From positions 124,001-188,000 of the forward strand of contig JAHCHE010000008.1 of NCBI GenBank assembly GCA_026129905.1: 64,000 nucleotides of DNA, in the 5' to 3' direction. A program made the translations under genes and the position numbers. The notes below the pieces were generated by a model. That model saw only the letters and a list, made by a program, of their open reading frames with translations. It was not told the origin of the DNA and searched no databases. Origin of the DNA: Bryobacteraceae bacterium. Its GTDB lineage: Bacteria > Acidobacteriota > Terriglobia > Bryobacterales > Bryobacteraceae. Shown here one piece after another: positions 1-8,135 of this stretch; the first letter of the stretch is position 1; every line of letters starts with the position of its first letter.

Positions 1-329
1 TCGATCGGCTCTCGGAACTGCTCGGAAACGCCGCCATCGACCGCCAGCGCCTGGCGCAGGAAGCCGCCTTCCTCGTCGATCGCAGCGACATTCGGGAGGA
101 ACTGTCGCGGCTGAAAATTCACGCGTCCCAGCTCGAACAGATGCTTGCCGATGGCGGCGAAATCGGCAAGCGTATGGATTTCCTGCTCCAGGAGATGAAC
201 CGCGAAACCAACACCACTTTATCGAAAACCAACGCCGTGGGCGAGTTGGGCCTTGAGATCACCAGCCTCGCCCTCGCCGTGAAGGGGGACGTGGAAAAAA
301 TCCGCGAGCAGGCCCTCAACCTCGAATGA
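1..329 (+). CDS. yicC: YicC family endoribonuclease, C-terminal part (5' end outside window)
   Basis: The reading frame is open from the left edge to the stop at 327-329, giving about 108 residues. The C-terminal block 'GKRMDFLLQEMNRETNT' followed by 'SKTNAVGELGLEIT' is the signature of the YicC/DUF1732 family, RNA-degrading enzymes acting in the cytoplasm. The last codons overlap the gmk start (ATGA at 326-329), so the two genes are translationally coupled. The yicC-gmk-rpoZ order is widespread in bacteria. The N-terminal two thirds lie outside the window. Confidence 0.9.
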   Translation, partial: DRLSELLGNAAIDRQRLAQEAAFLVDRSDIREELSRLKIHASQLEQMLADGGEIGKRMDFLLQEMNRETNTTLSKTNAVGELGLEITSLALAVKGDVEKIREQALNLE

Positions 330-964
330 CCAACGTATTCATCGTGTCCGCCCCCTCCGGGTCCGGCAAGTCGACGCTGCTCCGCCGGGTCCTGGCCGAA
401 GATGACCGGCTGCTGTTTTCTATCTCCTACACCACGCGCGCCCCGCGGGGCGTGGAAATCCAGGGTGAAAGCTATCACTATATCCCCCGCCGGGAGTTCG
501 AGGAACGCGCATCGCGCGGCGAATTTCTCGAATGGGCCGAAGTTTTCGGCAACTACTACGGCACGCACCGCTTCTACTACGACCGGGCGCTCGCTACCGG
601 CCGCGACCTGGTACTCGACATCGACGTCCAGGGTGCGCGACAATTGAGAAGTAAGGTTCCGGAAGCGATCAGCATCTTTATCCTGGCCCCTTCCCGCGAG
701 ATTCTGGAACAGCGCCTGCGATCCCGGTCGGAAGATCCCGACGAGGTCATCGAGCGCCGGTTGCGGGAGGCGGCTGAGGAAATCCGGAACTATCACGACT
801 ACGATTACGTGGTGGTCAACCGTGAGGTCGACAGGTCCGCGGCTGATCTGGCCGCCGTTTTCCGGGTCCAGCGCCTCCGCCGGACGCGGATGGAGGATGA
901 GATCAAGCCGATCCTGGCGACGTTTGCGGAGTCATTCCCGAAGAAAGCAGGTCAACAGCCTTAA
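326..964 (+). CDS. gmk: Guanylate kinase
   Basis: 212 residues, the usual length for the family. Guanylate kinase phosphorylates GMP to GDP with ATP in the cytoplasm. The N-terminus carries the P-loop 'SAPSGSGKSTL' (about residues 8-18). The GMP-binding segment 'YTTRAPRGVEIQGESYHY' and the 'DIDVQGARQLR' motif follow in the expected order. The ATG overlaps the yicC stop by four bases. The stop at 962-964 is followed almost at once by the rpoZ start at 969. It is a standard member of the first operon. Confidence 0.97.
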   Translation: MTNVFIVSAPSGSGKSTLLRRVLAEDDRLLFSISYTTRAPRGVEIQGESYHYIPRREFEERASRGEFLEWAEVFGNYYGTHRFYYDRALATGRDLVLDIDVQGARQLRSKVPEAISIFILAPSREILEQRLRSRSEDPDEVIERRLREAAEEIRNYHDYDYVVVNREVDRSAADLAAVFRVQRLRRTRMEDEIKPILATFAESFPKKAGQQP

Positions 965-968
965 GGTT

Positions 969-1217
969 ATGGATAGAGACACCCGCGCCCCCGTTTACGC
1001 CATCCCGGACGATCCGGAGTTGAGCACCTACCGCTTCATTATCGTCGCCGCCAAGCGCGCCCGCCAGTTGCAGGATGGCGCCCGGTCCTTTCTCCCCACC
1101 ACCGCCCGGAAAGCCACTATGACGGCCATGGAAGAGGTTCGCCGCGGGCTGGTAAAATACTCCGATCCCGCCCTGGAAGGGACTCACGATCTTCCCGTCC
1201 TCGAGGAGAACGCCTGA
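969..1217 (+). CDS. rpoZ: DNA-directed RNA polymerase omega subunit
   Basis: 82 residues. Omega binds beta' and helps RNA polymerase assembly. The core 'YRFIIVAAKRARQLQDGA' resembles the omega helix that normally reads 'R..L...AA.RARQL', and 'EEVRRGLVKY' matches the C-terminal helix. I chose the ATG at 969, four bases after the gmk stop, because earlier in-frame starts would read back through gmk in another frame without homology. The position between gmk and coaBC is the standard one. The sequence is slightly divergent from the proteobacterial form. Confidence 0.9.
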   Translation: MDRDTRAPVYAIPDDPELSTYRFIIVAAKRARQLQDGARSFLPTTARKATMTAMEEVRRGLVKYSDPALEGTHDLPVLEENA

Positions 1218-1221
1218 TCGA

Positions 1222-2436
1222 ATGAACATTGCTCTCGGCGTCGGCGGCGGAATCGCGGCCTACAAAGCGGCCGAGTTGGCCCGCTTGCTCGAAGAGCGAG
1301 GGTTCGTGGTTCAGGTCCTGATGACCGAAGCCGCCCAGCAGTTTGTGCGCCCGCTCACGTTCGCCGCGCTGACGGGCCGAAAAGTCATTACCGATCTGTT
1401 CGCCTCGGCCGGCGGCGAGGAGACGCTCTCCAGCGCCGTCGAGCACATCCGGGTCGCGCAGGACAACCAGATGCTCATCGTGGCCCCGGCCACGGCGGAC
1501 CTGCTGGCGCGGTTCGCCCACGGCCTGGCCAGCGACTTTCTCACCACCCTTTACCTTGCCTTTACCGGAACGGTAGTCCTGGCGCCGGCCATGAACACCA
1601 ATATGTGGCGGCATCCGGCCACGCAGGCCAACCTCGAAACCCTCCGGCGCCGCGGTCACCACATCGTCGAGCCCGAGGAAGGACACCTTGCCTGTGGCAT
1701 GACCGGCCCCGGACGCCTGGCTCAGCCCGAGCGCATTGCCGCCATCGCTTCGGCGGCCGCCGTCCAGCTCCGCGACCTGGAAGGCGAGCGAATCGTGGTC
1801 ACCGCCGGCCCTACCGAAGAGCCGATTGACCCGGTACGCTTCATCTCGAATCGGTCCAGCGGCAAGATGGGCTACTCACTTGCACAGGCAGCCGCCGCGC
1901 GAGGCGCTGACGTGGTCCTGGTTTCGGGGCCGGTGACCCTGCCCGATCCCTACGGCGTCACGGTCCTCCGCGTCCGCACCGCCTCCGACATGCGCCAGGC
2001 CGTCATGGAGCATCTGAAGGACGCCTCGATCATCGTGAAAGCCGCCGCCGTCGCCGACTATCACGTGGCCAACGTCGCTTCCCGCAAGCTCAAGAAGACC
2101 GCCATGCGGCTTTCGCTCGAACTCGACCCCACCGTCGACATCCTCGCCGAAGTGGGGCAGAAGAAAGGCGACCGCCTCCTGATCGGTTTCGCCGCCGAGA
2201 CCGAGAACCTTGTCGCGGAAGCCCGCCGCAAAATGGAGACGAAGAACTGCGACATGGTCGTCGGGAACCTCGTCGGCACCGATGGAACCGGCTTTGAGGC
2301 GGATCAGAACGAGGTGACTCTGGTGGTTCGGACCGGCGACGTGATCAAGCTGCCTCGCGCCACGAAACTGGAAGTCGCCAACTGGATTTTCGATCACGCG
2401 CTGAAACTGCGCCTGGCGCTTCACGCCGCGCAATGA
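1222..2436 (+). CDS. coaBC: Bifunctional phosphopantothenoylcysteine decarboxylase / phosphopantothenate-cysteine ligase
   Basis: 404 residues, typical for the fused CoaBC that makes 4'-phosphopantetheine from phosphopantothenate and cysteine in coenzyme A synthesis. The N-terminal flavoprotein (CoaC) half shows 'GVGGGIAAYKAAEL', a catalytic-type His in 'SAVEHIRVAQ', the 'PAMNTNMWRHPA' motif and the 'LACGMTGPGRL' flap with its Cys. The CoaB half starts near residue 190 with 'VVTAGPTEEPIDPVRFISN', has the 'NRSSGKMGY' turn, and a Lys in 'KLKKTA'. It starts five bases after rpoZ and its stop overlaps the next start (ATGA at 2433). The pantetheine arm it helps make is what the carrier domains downstream need. 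Confidence 0.97.
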   Translation: MNIALGVGGGIAAYKAAELARLLEERGFVVQVLMTEAAQQFVRPLTFAALTGRKVITDLFASAGGEETLSSAVEHIRVAQDNQMLIVAPATADLLARFAHGLASDFLTTLYLAFTGTVVLAPAMNTNMWRHPATQANLETLRRRGHHIVEPEEGHLACGMTGPGRLAQPERIAAIASAAAVQLRDLEGERIVVTAGPTEEPIDPVRFISNRSSGKMGYSLAQAAAARGADVVLVSGPVTLPDPYGVTVLRVRTASDMRQAVMEHLKDASIIVKAAAVADYHVANVASRKLKKTAMRLSLELDPTVDILAEVGQKKGDRLLIGFAAETENLVAEARRKMETKNCDMVVGNLVGTDGTGFEADQNEVTLVVRTGDVIKLPRATKLEVANWIFDHALKLRLALHAAQ

Positions 2437-3227
2437 CGCCCGACCAGCTTCGCCGCTACCTCGAGTTCTACCAGGACCTCGGCGTGAAATCCGTCTATCG
2501 GCGCCCCCAAGCCGCGCCCGCCCCCGCGCTCGCGCAGGCCCCGGCGCCCGTCGAACCGGCGCCGGCGCCCGCGTCTCTTCCTGTTGTTCCCACCGCCTCC
2601 GCATCGAACGAGCTGGAAGTTCTCCCGGGGCTGCTTCCCAGCCTCGAGCCCGAGGGCGACACGCTGCCGCGCATTCTCGAAGACCTCGGCGACTGCCGGC
2701 GCTGCCGCCTGCATGAAGGCCGTTCGAAAATCGTGTTCGGGGTCGGCAATCCGGAAACCAAGCTGGTTTTCGTCGGCGAAGGGCCGGGCGCGGACGAGGA
2801 CGCCCAGGGTATTCCCTTCGTCGGCCGCGCGGGGCAGTTGCTCACGCAGATGATCGAGAACACGGCCAAGAAGGAGGGCATTCCGCTCCTCCGCAAGGAC
2901 ATCTACATCTGCAACGTTGTGAAGTGCCGCCCGCCGGAGAACCGCACCCCGCTGCCCGACGAGATGGAGATCTGCGGCGAGTTCCTCTTCCGCCAGTTGC
3001 TCGCCATCCGCCCCAAGGCCATCTGCGCGCTCGGCGGCGTGGCGGCCAAGGCGCTGCTTGGTAAGAAGGAAGGCGTCACGAAGCTTCGCGGCAACTGGCG
3101 CCGCTGGCGGGATATCCCGGTGATGGTGACCTACCATCCCTCCTTCCTGCTGCGCGCCTACAACCAGTCGGCCAAGCGCGAGGCTTGGGAGGACCTTAAG
3201 AAGGTCTTTCACTATGTCTATGACTGA
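2433..3227 (+). CDS. Type 4/5 (iron-sulfur) uracil-DNA glycosylase
   Basis: 264 residues. These enzymes remove uracil from DNA at the start of base excision repair. After an N-terminal tail rich in Ala and Pro (residues about 25-55) comes the Fe-S type UDG core: 'CRRCRLHEGR' gives two Cys ligands, 'GEGPGADEDAQGIPFVGRAG' is motif A, 'CNVVKCRPPENRTP' gives conserved Cys residues, and 'HPSFLLR' is motif B. The similar Ala/Pro tail was once annotated as a phage DNA polymerase-like domain in this family. Start and stop codons overlap coaBC and tmk, so it is in the same transcription unit. Confidence 0.93.
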   Translation: MTPDQLRRYLEFYQDLGVKSVYRRPQAAPAPALAQAPAPVEPAPAPASLPVVPTASASNELEVLPGLLPSLEPEGDTLPRILEDLGDCRRCRLHEGRSKIVFGVGNPETKLVFVGEGPGADEDAQGIPFVGRAGQLLTQMIENTAKKEGIPLLRKDIYICNVVKCRPPENRTPLPDEMEICGEFLFRQLLAIRPKAICALGGVAAKALLGKKEGVTKLRGNWRRWRDIPVMVTYHPSFLLRAYNQSAKREAWEDLKKVFHYVYD

Positions 3228-3885
3228 GCGCCGCGGCCTCTTCATCACCTTCGAGGGCCTCGACGGCAGCGGCAAATCCACGCAGATGGACCTCCTTGCC
3301 CGGCGTCTTGCCGCCGAAGGCCATCCCGCGCTCGTCACCGTCGAACCCGGCGGAACCCGCATCGGGGCGCAAATCCGCCGCATCCTGCTCGACGCGGAAA
3401 ATCACGCCCTCGCTCACACCGCCGAACTGCTGCTGTATTTCGCCTCCCGCGCCCAGAATGTCGAGGAAACCATCCTCCCGGCGCTCTGCCGCAACGAGAT
3501 CGTCATCTGCGACCGCTTCACGGACTCCACGCTCGCCTATCAGTCCTTCGGCCGCGGACTCGGCGAGCCCGTAGTCGCCGCGCTGCACCGCATCGCCTGC
3601 GGCGACCTGACGCCCGACCTCACGGTCTTCCTCGATATCGATCTGGAAACCAGCCTCCGCCGCGCCCGCGACCGCAACCGCAATCTCGACGCCGCCAGCG
3701 CCGGCCAAACGCGGATGGACGAACAGTCCGCCGCCTTCTATGAACGGGTCCGCGACGGCTATCTCACCCTCGCCCGCCGCGAACCGGGCCGGTTCCGCCC
3801 GATCGACGGCCGAGGCGACATCGAGCGGATCGCATCCCGGATCTGGCAGGCTGTCGAACCCGCCGTGAGCGGCATCCATGCTTGA
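3214..3885 (+). CDS. tmk: Thymidylate kinase
   Basis: 223 residues. The enzyme phosphorylates dTMP to dTDP for DNA synthesis. The P-loop is 'FEGLDGSGKSTQ' (about residues 12-23), followed by 'VTVEPGGTRIG', the DRF motif in 'ICDRFTDSTLAYQ', and an Arg-rich lid 'RRARDRNRNLD'. There are two ATG candidates, 3214 and 3220; both lie inside the end of the uracil-DNA glycosylase gene, and I keep the first. It overlaps the start of the next gene (3878) by eight bases. tmk beside a delta' subunit gene is a common bacterial pairing. Confidence 0.97.
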   Translation: MSMTERRGLFITFEGLDGSGKSTQMDLLARRLAAEGHPALVTVEPGGTRIGAQIRRILLDAENHALAHTAELLLYFASRAQNVEETILPALCRNEIVICDRFTDSTLAYQSFGRGLGEPVVAALHRIACGDLTPDLTVFLDIDLETSLRRARDRNRNLDAASAGQTRMDEQSAAFYERVRDGYLTLARREPGRFRPIDGRGDIERIASRIWQAVEPAVSGIHA

Positions 3886-4903
3886 GAACTTCTCCGGCAA
3901 TCCGCTCGTGGTCGCGGCGCTCCGCCAGATGATCGAAGGCGAACGCATTCCGCACACCCTGCTGTTCCACGGGCCGGAGGGAATCGGTAAAGCCACCCTC
4001 GCCCGCCGCCTTGGCGCGGCCCTGCTGGGCGACGCCGACAAGATCGAGAAGGATGACCTCAGCCTTCCGCACAACGCCGAAATGCTTGCCGAGCGGGAGA
4101 AACTCGCCTCGGATCAGCGCGCGCAGGATCCGCTGCTGCTGGCCTCCCATCCCGACTTCAACACCTTTCCGCCGGACGGCCCGCTCCGCCAGATCTCCAT
4201 CCAGCAGATGCGCCTGCTGAAAGAGCGCGCCCAATACAAACCGCTCCGGGGCCGGTTCCGCCTGTTTCTAATCGACCAGGTAGACCGCGCCAACGAGCAG
4301 GCGGCCAACTCGCTCCTGAAAACCCTCGAGGAGCCGCCCGATCACCTGGTTCTCGTTCTCACCGCAGGCAATGCGTACAACCTGTTGCCCACCATCCGGT
4401 CGCGTTCCGTTCCGTTTTACCTCGCGCCGCTTTCGCCTGGCGAGATGCAGTCCTTCGCGCGCGAGCGAGGCCTCGACCACCCGGAGCGCCGCATCGCGCT
4501 GGCCGGCGGAAGTCCCGGCGCCGCCATCTCGATCGACCTGGAAACCTTTGACCGCCGCCGCGCGGCCATGTTGAGCCTGCTGGCTGCCGGCGCTGGTAAA
4601 GCGTCGTTCTCCGACTGGGCTCCCGTGGCGGAGAAACTCGCCGCCGCCCGGTCCGAGAAGCTCGAATTCTATCTGAAGCCGCTCTACATGCTGCTGGAGG
4701 ACATTCTCCGCCTGCACGCCGGGAGCGACGGCATCGCCAACGAGGACATCCGCCCGGACCTGGAGAAGATCGCCGTCGCGGTCACATTCCCCTGGATCCG
4801 GAACGCTGTCCATCGCGCCGACGAACTGGCCTATCTGCTGCGCCGCAACATCCAGAAGAGTCTCGCCCTCGACGCCCTCGTCGTAGGCCTGCAGGCCACC
4901 TGA
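3878..4903 (+). CDS. holB: DNA polymerase III delta' subunit (clamp-loader ATPase-like)
   Basis: 341 residues. Delta' is the rigid part of the sliding-clamp loader. Residues about 20-50 hold 'IPHTLLFHGPEGIGKATLARRL', a P-loop; the 'FLIDQVDRANEQAANSLLKTLEEPP' block is the hallmark of the gamma/delta' family with its sensor segment; 'LLPTIRSRSV' corresponds to the SRC/SRS sensor. No Cys4 zinc module of the DnaX type is visible between them. It is the last gene of the overlapping housekeeping run, with 120 bp before rmuC. Confidence 0.93.
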   Translation: MLENFSGNPLVVAALRQMIEGERIPHTLLFHGPEGIGKATLARRLGAALLGDADKIEKDDLSLPHNAEMLAEREKLASDQRAQDPLLLASHPDFNTFPPDGPLRQISIQQMRLLKERAQYKPLRGRFRLFLIDQVDRANEQAANSLLKTLEEPPDHLVLVLTAGNAYNLLPTIRSRSVPFYLAPLSPGEMQSFARERGLDHPERRIALAGGSPGAAISIDLETFDRRRAAMLSLLAAGAGKASFSDWAPVAEKLAAARSEKLEFYLKPLYMLLEDILRLHAGSDGIANEDIRPDLEKIAVAVTFPWIRNAVHRADELAYLLRRNIQKSLALDALVVGLQAT

Positions 4904-5023
4904 GCCCTTTTTCGATGACAGGCCTCCCAACCGTCTGAAAAACGCGCGCCGGCGCCCTTCACTTTCGACGGCGCCCTGCCGATAATTCAAGTTACGATCG
5001 ATCAAAGCCCGGAGGTGTAGTTT

Positions 5024-6499
5024 TTGGAACTGATGACGTTCTTCCTGGCCCTGGCCGCCGGTTTGCTCTTCGGAGGCCTTGTCGTCTTCCTTATGTTGCG
5101 TGGCGAGTCCGCCGGCGCTTACGCCCGAGCGAAGGCGGAAGCCGCCGCGGAGGTCACCGCACTCACCGAGCGGGTCACCGGCAAGCAGGCCCGCATCGAC
5201 GACTATGCTAAAGAAATCGAACAGCTTAGCGCCGCCCTTCAACAGGAGCGGGAGCAGAATGCGGAGCATCGGGCCGCCCGCGCCGCTCTCGAAGCGAAGC
5301 TCGAGGAAACCCGCGGCGCGGCCGAGGAAAAACTGGCCCTCATAGCCGAGGCGCAGCAGAAGCTTTCCGACGCCTTCAAAGCGCTTTCCGCCGACGCGCT
5401 TCGAAGCAATAACCAGACCTTTCTCGACCTTGCCAAGGAGACGCTGGAGCGTTTCCAGCAGGGCGCGCAGTCGGACCTGGAAGGACGCCGGAAAGCCATC
5501 GAAGAGCTGGTCAACCCGCTGAAAGAATGTCTCGGCAAGGTGGACGCCGGCATCCACGAGATGGAAGTCGCCCGCGCCTCGGCCTACGCCGGCATCACCG
5601 AGCAGGTAAAGGCGCTCGCTTCCTCCCAGGATATGCTGCGCACGGAAACGGCCAATCTCGTCAGCGCCCTGCGCTCACCCGCGGTTCGTGGGCGGTGGGG
5701 CGAGGTCCAGTTGCGCCGGGTCGTGGAACTGGCCGGGATGCTGCCCCATTGCGACTTCATCGAACAGGTAAGCGCGGAAACCGAGGACGGCCGTCTACGA
5801 CCGGACATGATCATCCGTCTGCCTTCGGAACGGGCGGTGGTAGTCGATGCCAAGGTGTCCCTGAAGGCTTATCTCGAAGCGCTCGACGCCCGCGAGGATG
5901 CTGCCCGAACCGCCAAACTCGGCGAGCATGCGGTGCAGATTCGCAGCCACCTGCAAAGACTGGGCAGCAAAGGATATTGGAGCCAGTTCGCCCCAACGCC
6001 CGAGTTCGTCGTCGCGTTCATCCCCGGCGAGGTGTTCTTCAGCGCCGCCCTCCAGCAGGACCCGGCGCTCATCGAGTTCGGGGTCGAGCAAGGGGTGATC
6101 CTCGCGACGCCGACCACGTTGATCGCCCTGCTCAAGGCGGTCGCCTATGGCTGGCGGCAGGAGAAGCTTGCCCGCAACGCGCAGGAAATCAGTGAGTTGG
6201 GCCGGGCGTTGTACAGCCGCCTGCTCAAATTCAGCGGCCATCTCGACCAAACCCGGCGTCATCTCGCCCGAACGGTAATCGCCTATAACCGCGCCGTGTC
6301 ATCGCTCGAATCGCGCGTCCTGGTAAGCGCCCGCCGCTTCCAGGAACTGGGCGCGGCCACCGACTCCGAGATCGCCTGTCCGGTCCCGGTTGACACTTCT
6401 CCGCGTTCGCTGGAGGCGATCGCGGAAGCCCTCGGGGAACTGCCGCCTGCGCCGGAGGAACTCGAACCGGCGCACGATGGCATCGCCGAATCGGCGTAG
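5024..6499 (+). CDS. rmuC: DNA recombination protein RmuC
   Basis: 491 residues. RmuC proteins have an N-terminal membrane anchor, a coiled coil and a nuclease-like domain, and restrain recombination at short inverted repeats. Seen here: a hydrophobic N-terminus (residues 5-25), a long Ala/Glu-rich coiled coil (30-180), then the RmuC domain with '[18 protein letters not shown]', '[13 protein letters not shown]' and '[21 protein letters not shown]'. The start is TTG at 5024, supported by the Shine-Dalgarno sequence GGAGGTG at 5011-5017; ATG at 5033 is an alternative. Confidence 0.93.
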   Translation: MELMTFFLALAAGLLFGGLVVFLMLRGESAGAYARAKAEAAAEVTALTERVTGKQARIDDYAKEIEQLSAALQQEREQNAEHRAARAALEAKLEETRGAAEEKLALIAEAQQKLSDAFKALSADALRSNNQTFLDLAKETLERFQQGAQSDLEGRRKAIEELVNPLKECLGKVDAGIHEMEVARASAYAGITEQVKALASSQDMLRTETANLVSALRSPAVRGRWGEVQLRRVVELAGMLPHCDFIEQVSAETEDGRLRPDMIIRLPSERAVVVDAKVSLKAYLEALDAREDAARTAKLGEHAVQIRSHLQRLGSKGYWSQFAPTPEFVVAFIPGEVFFSAALQQDPALIEFGVEQGVILATPTTLIALLKAVAYGWRQEKLARNAQEISELGRALYSRLLKFSGHLDQTRRHLARTVIAYNRAVSSLESRVLVSARRFQELGAATDSEIACPVPVDTSPRSLEAIAEALGELPPAPEELEPAHDGIAESA

Positions 6500-6675
6500 C
6501 CGCGCCTGCCCGGGTTTAAGACTCCCGCATCCGGGGCGGCGGAGTTGTCAAGGGGCCCCGAGAATCAGGATAATCCTTTTGTTTCTAATGGGTTAACGCG
6601 CCCTGTTCGCCTTCCAAATGCCGTTTAATTCCGGGTCGTATGCGATACTAAGTTATAGAAACATTAGTACGTTAC

Positions 6676-8031
6676 ATGACGCAACTGGACGAGGCGGTCG
6701 CCCGTTACCACAAACTGGTCGAACTCGATAGGTATAAGGATCTTCAGTGGGCGGAAGCCCTGCGGGATCAGATCAAAGGGAACAAGCTCGCCCAAGGAAG
6801 CCAGCAGGTTCTTCCCGTTCTCCGGCCGCATTTTATCACTCGCCGTCAGTACGCGAGCCTCGTCAGGGCTTCGGAAGCGCTGCTTTCCGCGATCGACCGC
6901 GTCAAACGCCTCGCATTGTCCACGCCCGCGCTGCTTAGCCGGATGGAGCTGCTGCCCGCCGAAAAGATGCTGGCTGCCGTCGACCCGCGCTACCCCTTCA
7001 CCGCCGTAACGTCGCTGCTCGACACCCAGTTCAGCAACGGGTCGCTGTACTTCATGAAGTTCAACGTCGGCGCCCCGGCCGGCGTCGCTTCCAGCGAAGT
7101 GCTCGGGGACATTTTCTACAACCTCCCGATTATGAAGGAGTTCCGCAAGCGCTATGAGCTGACCAAGGTCGGCGGAACCAAGCACTTGCTGTCGGCGCTG
7201 CTGCAGGCCTACAAAGCATTCGGAAAGAAGCGCCACCCGCGGATCGCCATCCTCGAGTTCCGGCAGCCGTTTCAAGTCACGCAGACCAACGAGTACCTGC
7301 TGCTGGCCGAGACGTTTCGCAAAGCCGGCTATCCCGCCGAGGTGGTCTCCCCCGATCAACTGGAGTACCGCGGCGGCGTGCTGCGTAGCGGCGACTACGA
7401 AATCGACCTGATCTACCGCCGCCTGACCGTCCAGGAGTTTCTCGTCCGCTTCGACCTCTCCCACCCGCTGGTGAAGGCCTATAAGGACGGCGCGGTCTGC
7501 ATGGTCAACAGCTTCCGTGCCGAACTGGCGCACAAGCGGGCCATCTTCGACCTGCTGACCGACGAGTCGCTTACCGCCGGCTTCCCAGCGGCGGAGCGCA
7601 AAGCCATCAAGGACCACATCCCGTGGACGCGCGTCGTTTCGGCTACCCGCACCACGTACAAGGACGGGGCCGTCGACTTGCCCGACTTCATCGTCAAGAA
7701 CCGGGAGACGCTGGTGCTGCGGCCCAACGACATTGGCGCCGATCAGCACGCCTTCATCGGCAGCGAGACGGATGAAAAAGGCTGGGAGCGCGCCCTGCGG
7801 ACCGCCATGCGCTACTCCTACGTGGTTCAGGAGCGCGTGGAGACCAAGAGCGTGCCGTTCCCGCTCCTACAATACGGATCGCTGGAGATCCGAAACATGC
7901 AGGTCGACGTCCAACCGCACATCTACCTGGGCAAGGTGTACGACTGTTCGAGCTGGCTCACCGACGCCAGCAGCGGGTTCTCCACTTTGGCGGGCCTGGC
8001 GCCCACATTCATCCTCGAAAGCAAGTCGTAG
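6676..8031 (+). CDS. Circularly permuted ATP-grasp-like protein of unknown substrate
   Basis: 451 residues, no signal peptide. The region 'VCMVNSFRAELAHKRAIFDLLTD' followed by 'FIVKNRETLVLRPNDIGADQHAFIG' and, near the C-terminus, 'YVVQERVETKSVPFP' resembles the circularly permuted ATP-grasp fold (DUF407/glutathionylspermidine-synthase-like) in which a Lys and Arg bind ATP and acidic residues bind Mg. ATP-grasp enzymes join a carboxylate to an amine or thiol. It ends 104 bp before the NRPS-like genes on the same strand, but a separate promoter lies between, so membership of that pathway is an inference. The family assignment is made by eye. Confidence 0.6.
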   Translation: MTQLDEAVARYHKLVELDRYKDLQWAEALRDQIKGNKLAQGSQQVLPVLRPHFITRRQYASLVRASEALLSAIDRVKRLALSTPALLSRMELLPAEKMLAAVDPRYPFTAVTSLLDTQFSNGSLYFMKFNVGAPAGVASSEVLGDIFYNLPIMKEFRKRYELTKVGGTKHLLSALLQAYKAFGKKRHPRIAILEFRQPFQVTQTNEYLLLAETFRKAGYPAEVVSPDQLEYRGGVLRSGDYEIDLIYRRLTVQEFLVRFDLSHPLVKAYKDGAVCMVNSFRAELAHKRAIFDLLTDESLTAGFPAAERKAIKDHIPWTRVVSATRTTYKDGAVDLPDFIVKNRETLVLRPNDIGADQHAFIGSETDEKGWERALRTAMRYSYVVQERVETKSVPFPLLQYGSLEIRNMQVDVQPHIYLGKVYDCSSWLTDASSGFSTLAGLAPTFILESKS

Positions 8032-8090
8032 CCGTAACCCTACCGGCGAATCGCTTTATTTGCAGCGGCTTAAGCGGCCACTCTGGCGGT

Positions 8091-8119
8091 TCGACACCGT
8101 TCTGGCGGCTTGCTATAAT
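8091..8119 (+). promoter_or_regulatory. Sigma-70-type promoter for the NRPS-like operon
   Basis: TCGACA at 8091-8096 (five of six to the -35 consensus), a 17-bp spacer, and a perfect TATAAT at 8114-8119. Transcription would start near 8126, ten bases before the GTG at 8136, leaving a very short leader. A perfect -10 with ideal spacing is uncommon in this GC-rich window. Confidence 0.6.
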
Positions 8120-8135
8120 TCAAGGTCTGTAGCAG

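Noticed and set aside
119-796. Long minus-strand frames opposite gmk, coaBC, the NRPS genes and the cytochrome operon
   Set aside because: Their composition is the reverse image of high-GC coding sequence and they lack family motifs; the plus-strand genes there are certain.
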